This document shows, one piece after another, positions 44,123 to 54,269 of a stretch of 64,000 bases of DNA. The stretch spans positions 1 to 64,000 of the forward strand of contig CAJJBN010000029.1 in the NCBI GenBank assembly GCA_905182435.1, read 5' to 3'. The position numbers and the translations under genes are program-made. Position 1 is the stretch's first letter. Each line of letters begins with the position of its first letter. The DNA is from Opitutaceae bacterium BACL24 MAG-120322-bin51. Its GTDB lineage: Bacteria > Verrucomicrobiota > Verrucomicrobiia > Opitutales > Coraliomargaritaceae. Below the pieces are notes generated by a model. It was not told the origin of the DNA and ran no database searches. It saw only the letters and a program-made list of their open reading frames with translations.

Positions 44123-45480
44123 TTTCCGATACAAAACTGTTTAAATAGACTGTCGAGCATACGATCATTATCCACCTTGCCGACCACCTTACCAATGGAC
44201 TCCACCGCAGCACGAAGATCCGAAGCGATCAACTCAGACAAATCATCATCCTTCATTTTCTGGGCAGCTAACTCTAGCGAATCACAAGCCTCACCCAGCG
44301 CGTTCGCATGGCGCGCATTGACGACCACACCATCGGTCGCATTCGGCTGCTGGACTGCCGACTCAATCGAATCTGTCCAGAGCTCCCGAAACGCCTGCAG
44401 GCCCTCGTGCGCTTGCAGCGAGAGCCGCGCATGCTGAAATTCGGCCATAAACTCGTGATGCTCGGAGGCATTTGGCAGATCAATTTTATTCTCGATCACG
44501 ATAGTATTCTTAGGCGTCATACGCGCCAACAGAGATTCAGGCAGGGCAGGGGAGGGCGATGCGGCATCCAGCATCAACAAAAAGAAGTCTGCGGTTTCGG
44601 CCTGTTCAATCGTATGATTGATGCCAATTTGCTCAATCGCATCACCGGCCTCATGTAGGCCTGCTGTATCCAGTATCTCGATACGCCAAGGCCCCACCAT
44701 TAAAAATGCTGAGATATAGTCACGAGTCGTGCCTGGTATATCGCTAACGATCGACCGGTCCGATCCAGTCAGCGCATTGATCAAGCTACTCTTACCCACA
44801 TTTGGCTCACCAATAATCAGCGTCTTGACACCCTCGTGCAATAATGCCGTATAGCGCTGCGTGTCAATTAGTTCCGAAACCTCAGTAATTAGCTTTCGCA
44901 GCTCTGAAGCAGGTCCGACTTGATCCTCGCTAGGCAAATCTTCTTCAGGAAAATCAATATATGCTTCGAGATGCGCCATCACACTCAAGAGCCGATCCGT
45001 CAACTCACTCATCTTACGCCCAACTGAACCATGCAACTGGCGCTGCGCCACCTCGATACTACGATCCGAGCGCGCTCGAATCAGATCTGAAACTGCCTCG
45101 GCCTGACTCAAGTCCATCTTTCCATTTAGGAAGGCAGTGCGGGTAAACTCACCCGGCTCTGCGGATCGGCAGCCTCGAGACATGAGATCTGCCAAGATCT
45201 TCTGCACGATCAATGGGTTTCCATGTGGTGCGATTTCAAGCATCGCTTCACCCGTAAAAGACTTACCCAACTCGAAGTACGTGAAGACACAGTCATCTAT
45301 ACTCGCACCAGCGACATCCTGGTAGGTGCCAAAATGAGCATAGCGTGGCGGTAGTACTTGCTCACGGCCCAAAATTTGAGCCGAGAGGGCCGAACAGGCG
45401 GGACCACTCAAGCGAATCACCGCAATGGCTGATTCGCCAGCCGGAGTTGAAAGAGCAACTATTGTATCAGTAGCAGGCAT
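44119..45480 (-). CDS. mnmE: tRNA modification GTPase MnmE (TrmE)
   Basis: A 453-residue GTPase acting with MnmG on U34 of tRNA. The N-terminal tetrahydrofolate-binding domain opens [20 protein letters not shown]. The G domain sits in a helical domain: G1 GEPNVGKS at 224-231, G2 region [10 protein letters not shown]3 [17 protein letters not shown]4 ENKID. The protein ends with the diagnostic CIGK at 450-453, whose cysteine is needed for modification. Full length. It is co-transcribed with mnmG, a pair often near oriC. Confidence 0.96.
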   Translation of the reverse strand: MPATDTIVALSTPAGESAIAVIRLSGPACSALSAQILGREQVLPPRYAHFGTYQDVAGASIDDCVFTYFELGKSFTGEAMLEIAPHGNPLIVQKILADLMSRGCRSAEPGEFTRTAFLNGKMDLSQAEAVSDLIRARSDRSIEVAQRQLHGSVGRKMSELTDRLLSVMAHLEAYIDFPEEDLPSEDQVGPASELRKLITEVSELIDTQRYTALLHEGVKTLIIGEPNVGKSSLINALTGSDRSIVSDIPGTTRDYISAFLMVGPWRIEILDTAGLHEAGDAIEQIGINHTIEQAETADFFLLMLDAASPSPALPESLLARMTPKNTIVIENKIDLPNASEHHEFMAEFQHARLSLQAHEGLQAFRELWTDSIESAVQQPNATDGVVVNARHANALGEACDSLELAAQKMKDDDLSELIASDLRAAVESIGKVVGKVDNDRMLDSLFKQFCIGK

Positions 45481-45809
45481 AGTGCCGCAAAGTTCGTCAC
45501 ATATGCCGTGGCGTCAAGTACACATCTAAAGCGCTTTATTTAACGATGAATGAGAAACAATCTGGAGTAGGGCACATAGAGTGAAAAATGAACCCACTTC
45601 TGGAGGCTTAATATCACAAGAAAACACCCTCCAGGCCCGATATATACTGACATTCGCTGACATTTTTGAAAGTCATGATTTGAACACAATCACCGGTTTC
45701 GATGGCAGCCTTTTATTTCACGCTACTAGTTGATGCAGAGCGACTTGCGGACTAACTGTAGGCATTGAGTCGCACCTAAATCACCGCGACCAAATGGACA
45801 CCGTAAAAT
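45481..45809. other. gap upstream of mnmE
   Basis: 329 bp between mnmE and the DUF2490-type gene. It should contain the mnmE promoter. I see no reading frame, strong hairpin or repeat family in it. Confidence 0.4.
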
Positions 45810-46526
45810 CTAGAATTTGTAGCTCAATGACTGTCCAAAGACGTATGCAGTTTGCCAAGTTGCATCATAACCAAACCGCTTTGTTTGAAACATATAAAAT
45901 AGCTCAAGCTTGGTTTGCTTATTAATACTGAAAGATAGCTTCAATGGCTTGAAACGATTTTCAAACAAGCGGTTTGTGGTATAATTATAGAATACTTCGG
46001 TATCCACACCGATACCCGTTAATGAGCCCATATTCGCGACTTTATAATTGAAACTAAAACGATGACGACTGACCCATTGATTATCTATAGACTCAATCGC
46101 GCGCAGTGCGAGTAGATGACGCATCGATAAACTGATTCGATCGTCAATTTGCCAATGCGGGGCGAGGTAGAGTCGAAAAATGTGCACTCGTGTATAATCA
46201 TCGCCGGATTGTGCCCGCACATCCTCAAATAAGTAGGTGGCACCAATGTCTAGGTTTGGATGGAATTTGTACTCAAGGATTGGATTCACAAACCATGTCG
46301 CCAGGAAGCTGCTATCATTATACCAGCGTGTCTGTGCGGCAGCCTTTATGCGCCAGGTGTCATCTTCGTAAAACGTAAAGCCCAGTGCCTGCCATGTGCT
46401 GAAGTCTTTATCAAACTGAGCCTGCAGCGGCGATGTACTTAGAAGTCCGACGACGACAAGAACGCTTAAGTTGAGAAAACAGGAATGTTTAGATAAGCTG
46501 TGCATGCCATTGGATGATACGCGCAC
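45810..46526 (-). CDS. DUF2490-type outer membrane protein
   Basis: A 238-residue protein with a signal peptide (residues 10-36, ending SPLQA-QFDKD). The rest alternates polar and aromatic residues in beta-strand style (WQALGFTFYEDDTWRIKAAA, YKFHPNLDIGATYLFEDVRA) and ends in Phe, as outer membrane beta barrels do. The pattern fits the DUF2490 family. Function is unknown; such proteins probably form small barrels. It is a stand-alone gene between mnmE and recA. An alternative start at residue 8 (MHSLSK) is possible. Confidence 0.72.
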   Translation of the reverse strand: MRVSSNGMHSLSKHSCFLNLSVLVVVGLLSTSPLQAQFDKDFSTWQALGFTFYEDDTWRIKAAAQTRWYNDSSFLATWFVNPILEYKFHPNLDIGATYLFEDVRAQSGDDYTRVHIFRLYLAPHWQIDDRISLSMRHLLALRAIESIDNQWVSRHRFSFNYKVANMGSLTGIGVDTEVFYNYTTNRLFENRFKPLKLSFSINKQTKLELFYMFQTKRFGYDATWQTAYVFGQSLSYKF

Positions 46527-46815
46527 GCACGAATAAACGCAATTTAGCTGATCCTATAATGAGCCACAATAATCCTAGATCCCAATCTTGCTGGGCACTA
46601 TGCAGCATAAAAACAAACGTAAATACGCCGATAAAGGCATATTCGCCCGGGCAATCACGATATCGCAAACCCGATGCGCCCACAGCCCAAGTGGGGCAGG
46701 GCAGAAGGGTGCTGCAACTCGATAGCCTTAGCGAGATTGCGCGCACCCTGCTGGCAGCATTAGACTGACGCGAAACGAAATTAGCAGTTCACGCGTTCGT
46801 TTCCGATGCGCTATG

Positions 46816-47883
46816 CTACTCGGAAGACTCCGATTCACCAGTGAGTGACTCACCGCCACGAACGTGGACTTTGGACATGATCAGATCTGTCAATTCCTTG
46901 GCTAGTTCAGGATTATCCTTGATGTGTTGCTTCGCAGCTTCACGGCCTTGACCAATCATCTCACCTTTATACGAAATCCATGAGCCCTTCTTCTCCAGCA
47001 TCTTATGCTCGACACCTAGATCAACTAAAGATCCCGAGTGAGAAATACCTTCGTTATACATGATATCGAATTCGGTCTCCGTAAACGGGGGAGCGACCTT
47101 ATTTTTTACCATCTTAATACGCGTCCGGTTACCGACCACTTTGCCCGCCGATTCCTTAATCTGACCGATTCGACGAATGTCCATACGAACCGAGGAGAAG
47201 AACTTAAGCGCACGACCACCGGGCTGGGTTTCAGGGCTGCCAAACATGACACCAATCTTCTCGCGAATCTGATTGGTAAACAGAACCACACATTGTGATT
47301 TACTGATACACGCAGTGAGACGGCGCATCGCTTGACTCATCATACGTGCTTGAAGGCCGACGGTCGTGTCTCCCATCTGACCATCCAACTCGTGTTTCGA
47401 AACTAGGGCTGCGACCGAATCGATCACGATAATATCGACCGCACCTGAACGAATCAGTGTTTCAGTAATATTCAGTGCGTCTTCGCCACTTTCAGGTTGT
47501 GACACCATCAAATTCTCAAGATCCACACCCACCACCTTCGCATAGCGTGGGTCGAGCGCGTGTTCCACATCGATAAACACGGCGTTTCCGCCTTGCTTCT
47601 GAGCTTGCGCGATAATGCTCAAACAAAATGTCGTCTTACCGGAACTTTCCGGACCGTAGATTTCACAAACACGTCCACGCGGGAGACCGCCAATCCCTGT
47701 GGCTAGGTCAATGGCGATCGATCCAGTGGAAATGACATCAATTTCCATTTTTGTCGCTTCGCCCAGACGCATAATCGTGCCGTTGCCGAATTGTTTATTG
47801 ATGCCTGAAAATGCAAAATCCAAGTTCTTGCGATCAGCTTCGGGGTTGCGTGCGACTTTCTTAATTTGTGCTTTTGCGGCCAT
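46816..47883 (-). CDS. recA: recombinase RecA
   Basis: A 355-residue DNA-dependent ATPase for strand exchange and SOS induction. Walker A is GPESSGKT at 77-84, the catalytic Glu is in [10 protein letters not shown], Walker B is [13 protein letters not shown], loop L1 region is [20 protein letters not shown] and L2 contains [17 protein letters not shown]. The C-terminus ([14 protein letters not shown]) is acidic as usual. Complete. No recX follows. No convincing LexA box of a known type was seen in the upstream gap. Confidence 0.98.
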   Translation of the reverse strand: MAAKAQIKKVARNPEADRKNLDFAFSGINKQFGNGTIMRLGEATKMEIDVISTGSIAIDLATGIGGLPRGRVCEIYGPESSGKTTFCLSIIAQAQKQGGNAVFIDVEHALDPRYAKVVGVDLENLMVSQPESGEDALNITETLIRSGAVDIIVIDSVAALVSKHELDGQMGDTTVGLQARMMSQAMRRLTACISKSQCVVLFTNQIREKIGVMFGSPETQPGGRALKFFSSVRMDIRRIGQIKESAGKVVGNRTRIKMVKNKVAPPFTETEFDIMYNEGISHSGSLVDLGVEHKMLEKKGSWISYKGEMIGQGREAAKQHIKDNPELAKELTDLIMSKVHVRGGESLTGESESSE

Positions 47884-48473
47884 ATCAGTAGTGAGTTAAT
47901 TATTACGTGTTAATTTATCAATTAGACTGAGCATGACTTTGACCATAGCAAGTTTAAATGATAATTTGTTCACTAGATTTTGGCCAATGCAGCTTCACAG
48001 TACCGCGAATACCACCAACAAACTCAATGTTGCGCATTGAAAGTCTGTATTGAACACATTGCATTGGATGCTTGTTTTTCAAAGATGGCACTCGTACAAA
48101 GTCCAGTGTTGCGAGTGCGCAACGACGCTATTTATACATTGCTCACTAGCCTTTAAAAAGATGCCTTCAAAGATTCAGTGCATCTCTTGAGGCACTCACT
48201 TTAAACAGTCCGCCTAGCTTGCGCTACTTGAAATACCATTCGGCACGAATGACTAATATGGAAAGCGCCACCTGTATCGACTAACACCGTGCAACAACGC
48301 ATGTTGTCCGACAATTGCTACCAATTTCATCTCACCTATTCAGCTCATCTCAGCCACTCGTTTCTCTCGCAAAAGCTGGCGGTCGTCATAGATTAAGCCC
48401 ATCCGCAACTTGCATTGCTAGCATGCTGAGCAGCTAGAGAGACACCACTCATATTCACTCTTTTAATAAGACC
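47884..48473. other. gap upstream of recA
   Basis: 590 bp between recA and a divergent membrane protein gene. It must hold both promoters. I saw no RNA gene signature, no repeat family of this window and no open frame with recognisable content. Confidence 0.4.
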
Positions 48474-48887
48474 ATGCCAACTAATGAACCAAAACCACCA
48501 GTGCCCGATGGGGTGCGCTATGCTCGTTGGGCAGGGCATGCACTTGGATTTATTTTAATCTGTGCAGCAATTGTTTCGGTGATCCGAGGACTAGAGGGGG
48601 CTTTCAGTAGCATCAAAGCTAGCTACTTCATTTTATATGGTATCGTACTAAATCTTCCGTTTATGCGGATCTCAGATGCTCGCTGGAAATTGGTCTACGG
48701 CCTGCTGGTTTTTTGCTCGATCGCTTTCGTGTTCGTGATGGTAGCTTCGGTTATGTTTAGCTACATGGATGCGGCAGCTCGCGGCGAACGCCTCGGTGTC
48801 CCAGGGCTTGAGGGTACTTTGATCTTTCTGGCGCTCATGCAAGTCCCAGCGGTCCTCTTTCAACGTAGACCTGACTTAATCGACTAA
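48474..48887 (+). CDS. hypothetical four-helix membrane protein
   Basis: A 137-residue polytopic protein. Four hydrophobic segments are visible at about 19-37, 50-64, 70-95 and 110-126. No family motif is recognised. It ends with ...TAA directly followed by the ATG of the HAD phosphatase gene with no gap, so the two are an operon. The composition is unremarkable. Possibly a small inner-membrane accessory of unknown role. Confidence 0.6.
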   Translation: MPTNEPKPPVPDGVRYARWAGHALGFILICAAIVSVIRGLEGAFSSIKASYFILYGIVLNLPFMRISDARWKLVYGLLVFCSIAFVFVMVASVMFSYMDAAARGERLGVPGLEGTLIFLALMQVPAVLFQRRPDLID

Positions 48888-49541
48888 ATGACCGCACGCT
48901 ACAAACACGTCATCTGGGACTGGAACGGCACGCTGCTCAACGACATCGAACTTTGTGTCGATGTGCTCAACGGACTACTTGCGAAACGGGGCAGGGCACC
49001 GCTCTCAGAGCAAGACTATCGCAATAATTTCGGTTTTCCCGTGGTTCACTTCTACGATTACCTAGGCTTCGATACGGATAAAGATAGCTTTGATCGAATC
49101 AGCCGTGAATTCATTGACGATTACCAAGCACGCTGCTTTGAGGAGTGTAAATTACACACCGAGGCAGCGCAGGTTCTCACTGATTTAGCGCAACTCGGGA
49201 TGAGTCATTCAGTGCTTTCGGCCGCAAAACAAGACGCACTCAATGAAAGCATACACCACTTCGGTATCCGAGATCACTTTTGGGGCCTAATGGGGGCAGA
49301 TAATATCTATGCCGAAGGTAAGGTCGCACAAGGTCATCACTGGATTGAGCAACTTCACTGGCAGCCAGATGAGATCGTCTTGATCGGTGATACCTTGCAC
49401 GACTTTGAGGTAGCCGAAGCCATTGGCACGCATTGTATCCTGATGACGCATGGGCACCACACCACCGAACGGCTAGCCAGCTCAGGTGCTCCAGTGGTGC
49501 ATTCGTTGCGCGAGCTAGTGCAGCTACTACGATCGAGCTGA
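48888..49541 (+). CDS. HAD superfamily hydrolase (phosphoglycolate phosphatase-like)
   Basis: A 217-residue soluble phosphatase. Motif I is IWDWNGTLLND, with the nucleophile Asp10-type pair DxN in place of DxD as in many small HAD enzymes. Motif II is in HSVLSAAKQ, with motif III Lys in GKVAQGHHWI and motif IV VLIGDTLHDFEVAEA. The alpha-helical cap follows motif I, as in the Gph/PGMB branch. Its substrate is uncertain. It starts immediately after the stop of the upstream membrane protein gene. Confidence 0.8.
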   Translation: MTARYKHVIWDWNGTLLNDIELCVDVLNGLLAKRGRAPLSEQDYRNNFGFPVVHFYDYLGFDTDKDSFDRISREFIDDYQARCFEECKLHTEAAQVLTDLAQLGMSHSVLSAAKQDALNESIHHFGIRDHFWGLMGADNIYAEGKVAQGHHWIEQLHWQPDEIVLIGDTLHDFEVAEAIGTHCILMTHGHHTTERLASSGAPVVHSLRELVQLLRSS

Positions 49542-49776
49542 TGCCTTGCCCGTTCGGATATTGATCGGATTTGGTCGGCGCACCTAATCCGCAATTAATA
49601 TAATTCAGGGTGGCATTAAAAAAATACAATTGCCACGAATCGCTTTAGAAAGTGGGCTAGCCGCCATATTGAAATACGGCTGCCGACCAGCGCCGAACCA
49701 ATCGACACACTCCAACGCGTCTTTGACGAACCCCACTCCGGGCGTTCTCCGCGAACAGAGCTACTTTCATCATTTT

Positions 49777-51318
49777 ATGGACATTGCAATTGTCACTGGA
49801 GCTGAAACTCCACTCGGGCTTCGCTTGATCGAAGATCTTATCCGCCAAGGATGCCGCGTACACGGGATCGGCAACAACTTTTCACACGTCACTTTCGCAG
49901 ATAAGCATTTCATTGCCCATGCGATTGACCTGAGCGATCTCGAAGCAGTCGCCCGCACCGCAGAGGCCATCCTCGAACAGGAAAAGGCGATTCACATCCT
50001 GATCCATGCAATCGATGTGACGCCAGGTGCTGTCTTTGAGCAACTACCCGTGGGCAACCTCGAAGCCATTCTAAAAGTCGGACTACTCGGGCCTGTTATG
50101 CTCACACGCATGGCTCTGCCCAACCTGTTGCGCTTCCGCGGCCAGCTGATTAACATCATTCCAGCCAACAAGAGCGGCCACATTGCCAGCGCAGTCAACG
50201 CCCTCATCGAAGGTGGCCTGCGTGAGATGAACAACGCACTGTTTGACCAGGCGCGCGATGCCGGTCTACGCGTGACCAACCTAATCCTTCGCCAGAACAC
50301 AGTGACGGATGATACGACCTATGCAGACAAACACCTGCAAACTCGAATCGATCCCGAACATGTCGCCCGCACCGTCGAGCAGCTGCTCAATCCGAACGAG
50401 CCCAACGTCCCCAACGAAATTACACTGTATCCACGCCTCAGCGGCGCCGCCGAAGAAGTACTGCCAGAGACTGCCCTACCAATCGATCCATACAATGCGG
50501 TCGTGCTACCTCCACAGGAATATTGCCCACCAGAGCAGGAGGCTATCCTCACCAAAGAACCGGACCAAATCGAGCGCACCATACCTTATACGGATGAGGA
50601 AATAGAAGAGAAAATCGCCTCAGCTATTGAGGACTACGAATCTCAGCCTGAACGCCACGAAGAGCCCAGGCGGAATAAAAAGAATAAACGTAACGACCGT
50701 GAGCCAAAGCAGTCTCGCGCTGAACCAAAGCAACAGTCCGACCAGCCGAAACAGTCTCGCGCTGAACCAAAGCAACAGTCCGACCAGCCGAAACAAGACA
50801 TACCAACAGACGGCGAACAGTCGGACCAGCCGAAATCGCGTCGTGGCCGTCGCCGTGGCGGACGCAACCGTAATAAGAATCGCGAACAACCAGAGGACAA
50901 CACCTCAACACGCAACGATGAGCGTAACCAATCAGACTCGAAGGAAAAGACATCACCAGTCGGCGACAAGGATACATCCGTAGAATCTACAAAGGACAAA
51001 ATGCCGGTAAAGACGCCACGTCCTGGACGTAATCGCAGCCGCAAATCTGTTGTTAAACCTGATGAAAAATACCCAGCTTACGAGCAGTCTAGTACTCCGG
51101 TGGCAGCACACTCCAAAGCCAGTTCTCCACAGCCAAAACAAGATTCATTCCAACCCCGAGAAGTCGTGCCTACAGCAGCCAAGCCTACAAAGGAGAGGAA
51201 AGCAGCCAAGCCTAAGAAAACACCAGCGGCCAAACCACAGCAGCCACTCGAATTAGTATCCCGAAAAGCCCGCAGTGAAGAAAAAAGCTGCAAAGAAGGC
51301 TGCGAAAAAGGCGCCTAA
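49777..51318 (+). CDS. SDR-family protein with long disordered basic tail
   Basis: A 513-residue protein with two parts. Residues 1-235 are a short-chain dehydrogenase Rossmann fold (MDIAIVTGAETPLGLRLIED, then HAIDLSDLEAV), but the usual YxxxK catalytic pair is not evident near SGHIASAVNALIEGG, so enzyme activity is doubtful. The rest is low-complexity and disordered: an acidic stretch, then two repeats of PKQSRAEPKQQSDQ, an Arg/Gly patch SRRGRRRGGRNRNKN, and AKP-rich segments. A one-base shift near 51270 would join it to the lysine-rich reading frame at 51275. The basic tail suggests nucleic-acid or membrane binding. The start at 49777 is set by the SDR fold. Confidence 0.7.
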   Translation: MDIAIVTGAETPLGLRLIEDLIRQGCRVHGIGNNFSHVTFADKHFIAHAIDLSDLEAVARTAEAILEQEKAIHILIHAIDVTPGAVFEQLPVGNLEAILKVGLLGPVMLTRMALPNLLRFRGQLINIIPANKSGHIASAVNALIEGGLREMNNALFDQARDAGLRVTNLILRQNTVTDDTTYADKHLQTRIDPEHVARTVEQLLNPNEPNVPNEITLYPRLSGAAEEVLPETALPIDPYNAVVLPPQEYCPPEQEAILTKEPDQIERTIPYTDEEIEEKIASAIEDYESQPERHEEPRRNKKNKRNDREPKQSRAEPKQQSDQPKQSRAEPKQQSDQPKQDIPTDGEQSDQPKSRRGRRRGGRNRNKNREQPEDNTSTRNDERNQSDSKEKTSPVGDKDTSVESTKDKMPVKTPRPGRNRSRKSVVKPDEKYPAYEQSSTPVAAHSKASSPQPKQDSFQPREVVPTAAKPTKERKAAKPKKTPAAKPQQPLELVSRKARSEEKSCKEGCEKGA

Positions 51319-51472
51319 GGAAGTCGCAGCCAAAAAGGTGGCGACCAAGAAAGCAGTGAAAAAGGTCGCGGCAAAAAAGACGGCCACTAAGAAAGCGACC
51401 AAAAAGACTGCTGCAAAAAAAGCGACTAAGAAGGCGGTCAAAAAGACCGTCGAAAAAAGCCGAATAGAGTAG
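51275..51472 (+). CDS. histone H1-like lysine/alanine-rich tail or small protein
   Basis: A 65-residue reading frame made almost entirely of KKAAKK, KKVAAKK and KKATKK-type units, like the C-terminal domain of histone H1 and the bacterial Hc1/AlgP tails. It opens with GTG and overlaps the end of the SDR-protein gene by 44 bp. The SDR frame is already rich in AKP and KERKAAKPKK before this point, so the segment is most probably the frameshifted C-terminus of that protein. It could instead be a separate small DNA-binding protein, but no ribosome-binding site is seen. Confidence 0.55.
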   Translation: MKKKAAKKAAKKAPKEVAAKKVATKKAVKKVAAKKTATKKATKKTAAKKATKKAVKKTVEKSRIE

Positions 51473-51484
51473 GGGACTTGCTGG

Positions 51485-52117
51485 TTACCATTCAAAACCA
51501 ACTGCGTTGAGAAACGCACTGGCAATAATGTTATGCCCGACGGCATTGGGATGTACGCGGTCAGCACACAGCTGCGATGTATGATTGTGCACCAACCATG
51601 CGTTAAATGCAGCCTGCACATCGACAAAACGTAACTCATGGCGCTCAGCAATCGCGCGAGCCACCGCTCCGTAGCGGTCCATCAATTCGCGCATCGGCTC
51701 CCTGACATTCGTCTCTAGGAAGAAAGGTGACATCACGATCATGCCTTGCACCTGAGGCAATGTGCGCTCGACCAAACCCTGCAACTTCTCGCTGTAGGCC
51801 TGCAACGACACTTGCTCCACAAGTGGATTATCAAACTGACGCCAGACATCATTGATCCCGATCATCACCGACACCCAATCTGGTTGATGTGCTAATACAT
51901 CCACGTCCCAACGCGCTTCTAAATCCGTCACACGGTTGCCCGAGATGCCCGTATTCAAATAACGAACCTTGGCCTCAGGATGATGCGCGTCCAATAGGGC
52001 CTGCACTTGAGCCACGTAACCAGTGCCAAGGTCCGAGCCACCTGATTCACGGTCACGGCCACAGTCGGTGATTGAATCGCCGACAAAGAGTAGGGTGGTT
52101 GGTTGGGTAAACAGCAT
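51485..52117 (-). CDS. SGNH/GDSL hydrolase family lipase/esterase
   Basis: A 210-residue hydrolase. Block I is LLFVGDSITD with the nucleophile serine, the oxyanion glycine is near YLNTGISGNRVTDLEARW, block III is GINDVWRQF, and block V is CADRVHPNAVGH with the Asp-His pair. These are the four SGNH blocks in order. No signal peptide is seen, so it is cytoplasmic. It resembles the carbohydrate esterase branch of the family, but substrate is not established. The gene is convergent with the SDR/H1-like gene. Confidence 0.85.
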   Translation of the reverse strand: MLFTQPTTLLFVGDSITDCGRDRESGGSDLGTGYVAQVQALLDAHHPEAKVRYLNTGISGNRVTDLEARWDVDVLAHQPDWVSVMIGINDVWRQFDNPLVEQVSLQAYSEKLQGLVERTLPQVQGMIVMSPFFLETNVREPMRELMDRYGAVARAIAERHELRFVDVQAAFNAWLVHNHTSQLCADRVHPNAVGHNIIASAFLNAVGFEW

Positions 52118-52156
52118 ATAATTTTAGAAATTGTGTTTCAGCGCTAACACAAGCGC

Positions 52157-52564
52157 TTAAGCAGGCCAGTTGCCATTCTCGATACGTGTCGATGAGAAGC
52201 GCTCGAAGGTCGCTTGCGTCATTTCATAAGCCCACGCCTCACCGAGACTCACGCCGTGCTCGTTAAAGTAATCGACGCGCACCCTCACATATTCGTTTAG
52301 CTGGTTTGATCGATTTGGCTTAAATCCTTCCAGCACATCAAGTTGAAAAAAGTCGGCTGGCCGCGTGAATGACAACACATAGCCCTGCACCCACTGTTCG
52401 CCACGTAGAAAAACACCTGGGTAGCCAACATGTAGATCGTAGAGCTCACCACGGATCTTAGCTGGAGTCGCCAAGCCAACCTTACCCTCACAGAACTGAG
52501 GCCAATAAGATCCACCAGGTTTGAGGGTGCCATATACAAAAACTTTTTGCGTGCGATTCTCCAT
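52157..52564 (-). CDS. gamma-glutamylcyclotransferase-like protein (GGCT/AIG2 fold)
   Basis: A 135-residue protein with the fold-defining opening KVFVYGTLKPGGSYWPQF. The strand-turn GELYDLHVGYPGVFLRGEQW, a conserved acidic region, and YEMTQATFERF follow. In the AIG2-like family the fold catalyses 5-oxoproline release from gamma-glutamyl peptides or gamma-glutamylamines. The usual catalytic glutamate position is not certain here. The frame is open to 52582, but MENRTQKVFVYG is the natural start at 52564. It lies downstream of nothing obvious in its direction. Confidence 0.72.
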   Translation of the reverse strand: MENRTQKVFVYGTLKPGGSYWPQFCEGKVGLATPAKIRGELYDLHVGYPGVFLRGEQWVQGYVLSFTRPADFFQLDVLEGFKPNRSNQLNEYVRVRVDYFNEHGVSLGEAWAYEMTQATFERFSSTRIENGNWPA

Positions 52565-52840
52565 AACTTTTACGGGTGCCACTTCAGCACCCCCTCACAG
52601 ACAAGAATATCTGCGCTAAACTATAATGACAAATTCATCTCAAACTAGTTTTACCGCTTTGACCAGAATGAGTTGCTGAGGAGATGATTTCGATCTGCAG
52701 CTGATGTCGTTCGACTCGCCGAATGGTCAAATTTTTGGCACTTTTTGAACCACTCTTAAACGCTTCTAACAAGTCTGTTACACATGTCTGCATATTCTAG
52801 GTTTACAATCAGCTCTAGCTCAACATTCTCCGCACTCCTC

Positions 52841-54235
52841 ATGAACCGGGTCTATATTAAAACCTACGGGTGCCAAATGAATGAACGAGATTCCGAAGCG
52901 GTCGCTGCGATGCTTCGGGGGAAGGGCTATGCCTTAGTCGACAACGAAAAGGAAGCCGACGTCGTTCTACTCAATACTTGTAGCGTGCGCGATCAAGCCG
53001 AGCAAAAAGCGATTGGTAAAGCTGGCCACCTTGCAAAGCGTAAGCGTAAAGACCCTAACTTCATTATCGGTGTGATGGGCTGTATGGCTCAAAATCGTGG
53101 TGGCGCGCTACTTGATAGCTTGCCAGATCTAGACCTTATTATTGGCACCCAGAAATTCCACCGCGTGCCCGATCATTTGACTAATATAATTGCTACGATG
53201 CAGGGACAGGGTCCGCGCCCCGCCTCTATTGTTGACCTTGAAGAAGAGGCAGACTCGCAAAATACAATCAAATCGCACACCAGTGAGACGCGCCAAGTCA
53301 CAGCCTTTGTCAGCATCATGCAGGGCTGTAACATGAAGTGCTCGTATTGCATCGTGCCAAAAACACGTGGCGTCGAACGCGGTCGACCAATGGACGAAAT
53401 CATTGATGAGATCGAAAAGCTGGCTGCCAATGGCACGCGCGAGGTAACGCTTCTCGGCCAAATCGTGAACCAATACGGAATTCGGGAATTCCCCTTCGTG
53501 GACAAGAAAAGCCCCTTCGTGCAGTTACTGGAACGTGTCCATGACATTGCAGGCATAGATCGTATCCGCTTCACCAGCCCACACCCAGTCGGTTTCAAGC
53601 AAGACTTGATCGACTGCTACGCGCGTCTGCCAAAATTGGTCGAATATATCCACTTTCCGATGCAAAGTGGCAGCAATCGTATTCTCAAAGCGATGCGTCG
53701 CCCTTACAGCATCGAAAAGTTCAAGAGCATCATCGCCGAGCTGCGTAAAGTGCGCCCAGACATGTATATTTCGACGGACATCATTGTGGGCTTCCCTGGT
53801 GAAACTGACGAAGACTTCGAGCTGACTCGACAAGCTTTTGAGGAAGTTGGTTTCGATATGGCCTATCTATTTAAATACAGTGTTCGTCCAGGCACCACAG
53901 CCGAACCACTCGGCGACCCGATCACCAAAGAGCAAAAAGAACAGCGCAATCAGATCCTTCTCGAAATTCTTAGAAAAAGTTCACTCGCCCGAAACGAAAC
54001 TCTCATTGGTAAGAATGAGGATGTTCTGTTCGAAGGCCCCGCCAAGAAAGGCGAAAATATGTTTGTTGGCCGCACCGCGGGTAATCGCGTGGTCATCGTC
54101 AAAGCCAGCCCGCGCCTAATCGGCCAAATCGTGCCAGTTCGGTTCACTCGTGTCACAGCCAGTACACTGTTTGGTGAACTTGTACTTGAAGGTGTGGAAA
54201 CGGAAGTAAATGAGGCAACGACAGTTGGCGTTTAG
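52841..54235 (+). CDS. miaB: tRNA-2-methylthio-N6-dimethylallyladenosine synthase MiaB
   Basis: A 464-residue radical-SAM methylthiotransferase acting on i6A37 of tRNA. Cysteines for the auxiliary [4Fe-4S] cluster are Cys11 (IKTYGCQMNERDSE), Cys47 (LLNTCSVRDQAE) and Cys81 (VMGCMAQNRGG). The radical-SAM triad is CNMKCSYC (Cys163, 167, 170), followed by IVPKTRG. A TRAM domain (IGKNEDVLFEGPAKKGENMF) ends the protein. The upstream extension to 52784 has no similarity, so the start at 52841 is preferred. Isolated gene, convergent with hspQ. Confidence 0.96.
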   Translation: MNRVYIKTYGCQMNERDSEAVAAMLRGKGYALVDNEKEADVVLLNTCSVRDQAEQKAIGKAGHLAKRKRKDPNFIIGVMGCMAQNRGGALLDSLPDLDLIIGTQKFHRVPDHLTNIIATMQGQGPRPASIVDLEEEADSQNTIKSHTSETRQVTAFVSIMQGCNMKCSYCIVPKTRGVERGRPMDEIIDEIEKLAANGTREVTLLGQIVNQYGIREFPFVDKKSPFVQLLERVHDIAGIDRIRFTSPHPVGFKQDLIDCYARLPKLVEYIHFPMQSGSNRILKAMRRPYSIEKFKSIIAELRKVRPDMYISTDIIVGFPGETDEDFELTRQAFEEVGFDMAYLFKYSVRPGTTAEPLGDPITKEQKEQRNQILLEILRKSSLARNETLIGKNEDVLFEGPAKKGENMFVGRTAGNRVVIVKASPRLIGQIVPVRFTRVTASTLFGELVLEGVETEVNEATTVGV

Positions 54236-54269
54236 ACGGCCTAATTGCCCGATTTTCCTTGCTGGGCAG

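Noticed and set aside
46489-46746. 85-codon minus-strand frame upstream of the DUF2490-type gene
   Set aside because: It has hydrophobic segments but overlaps the start of the DUF2490 gene, matches no family I know, and has no supporting signal.
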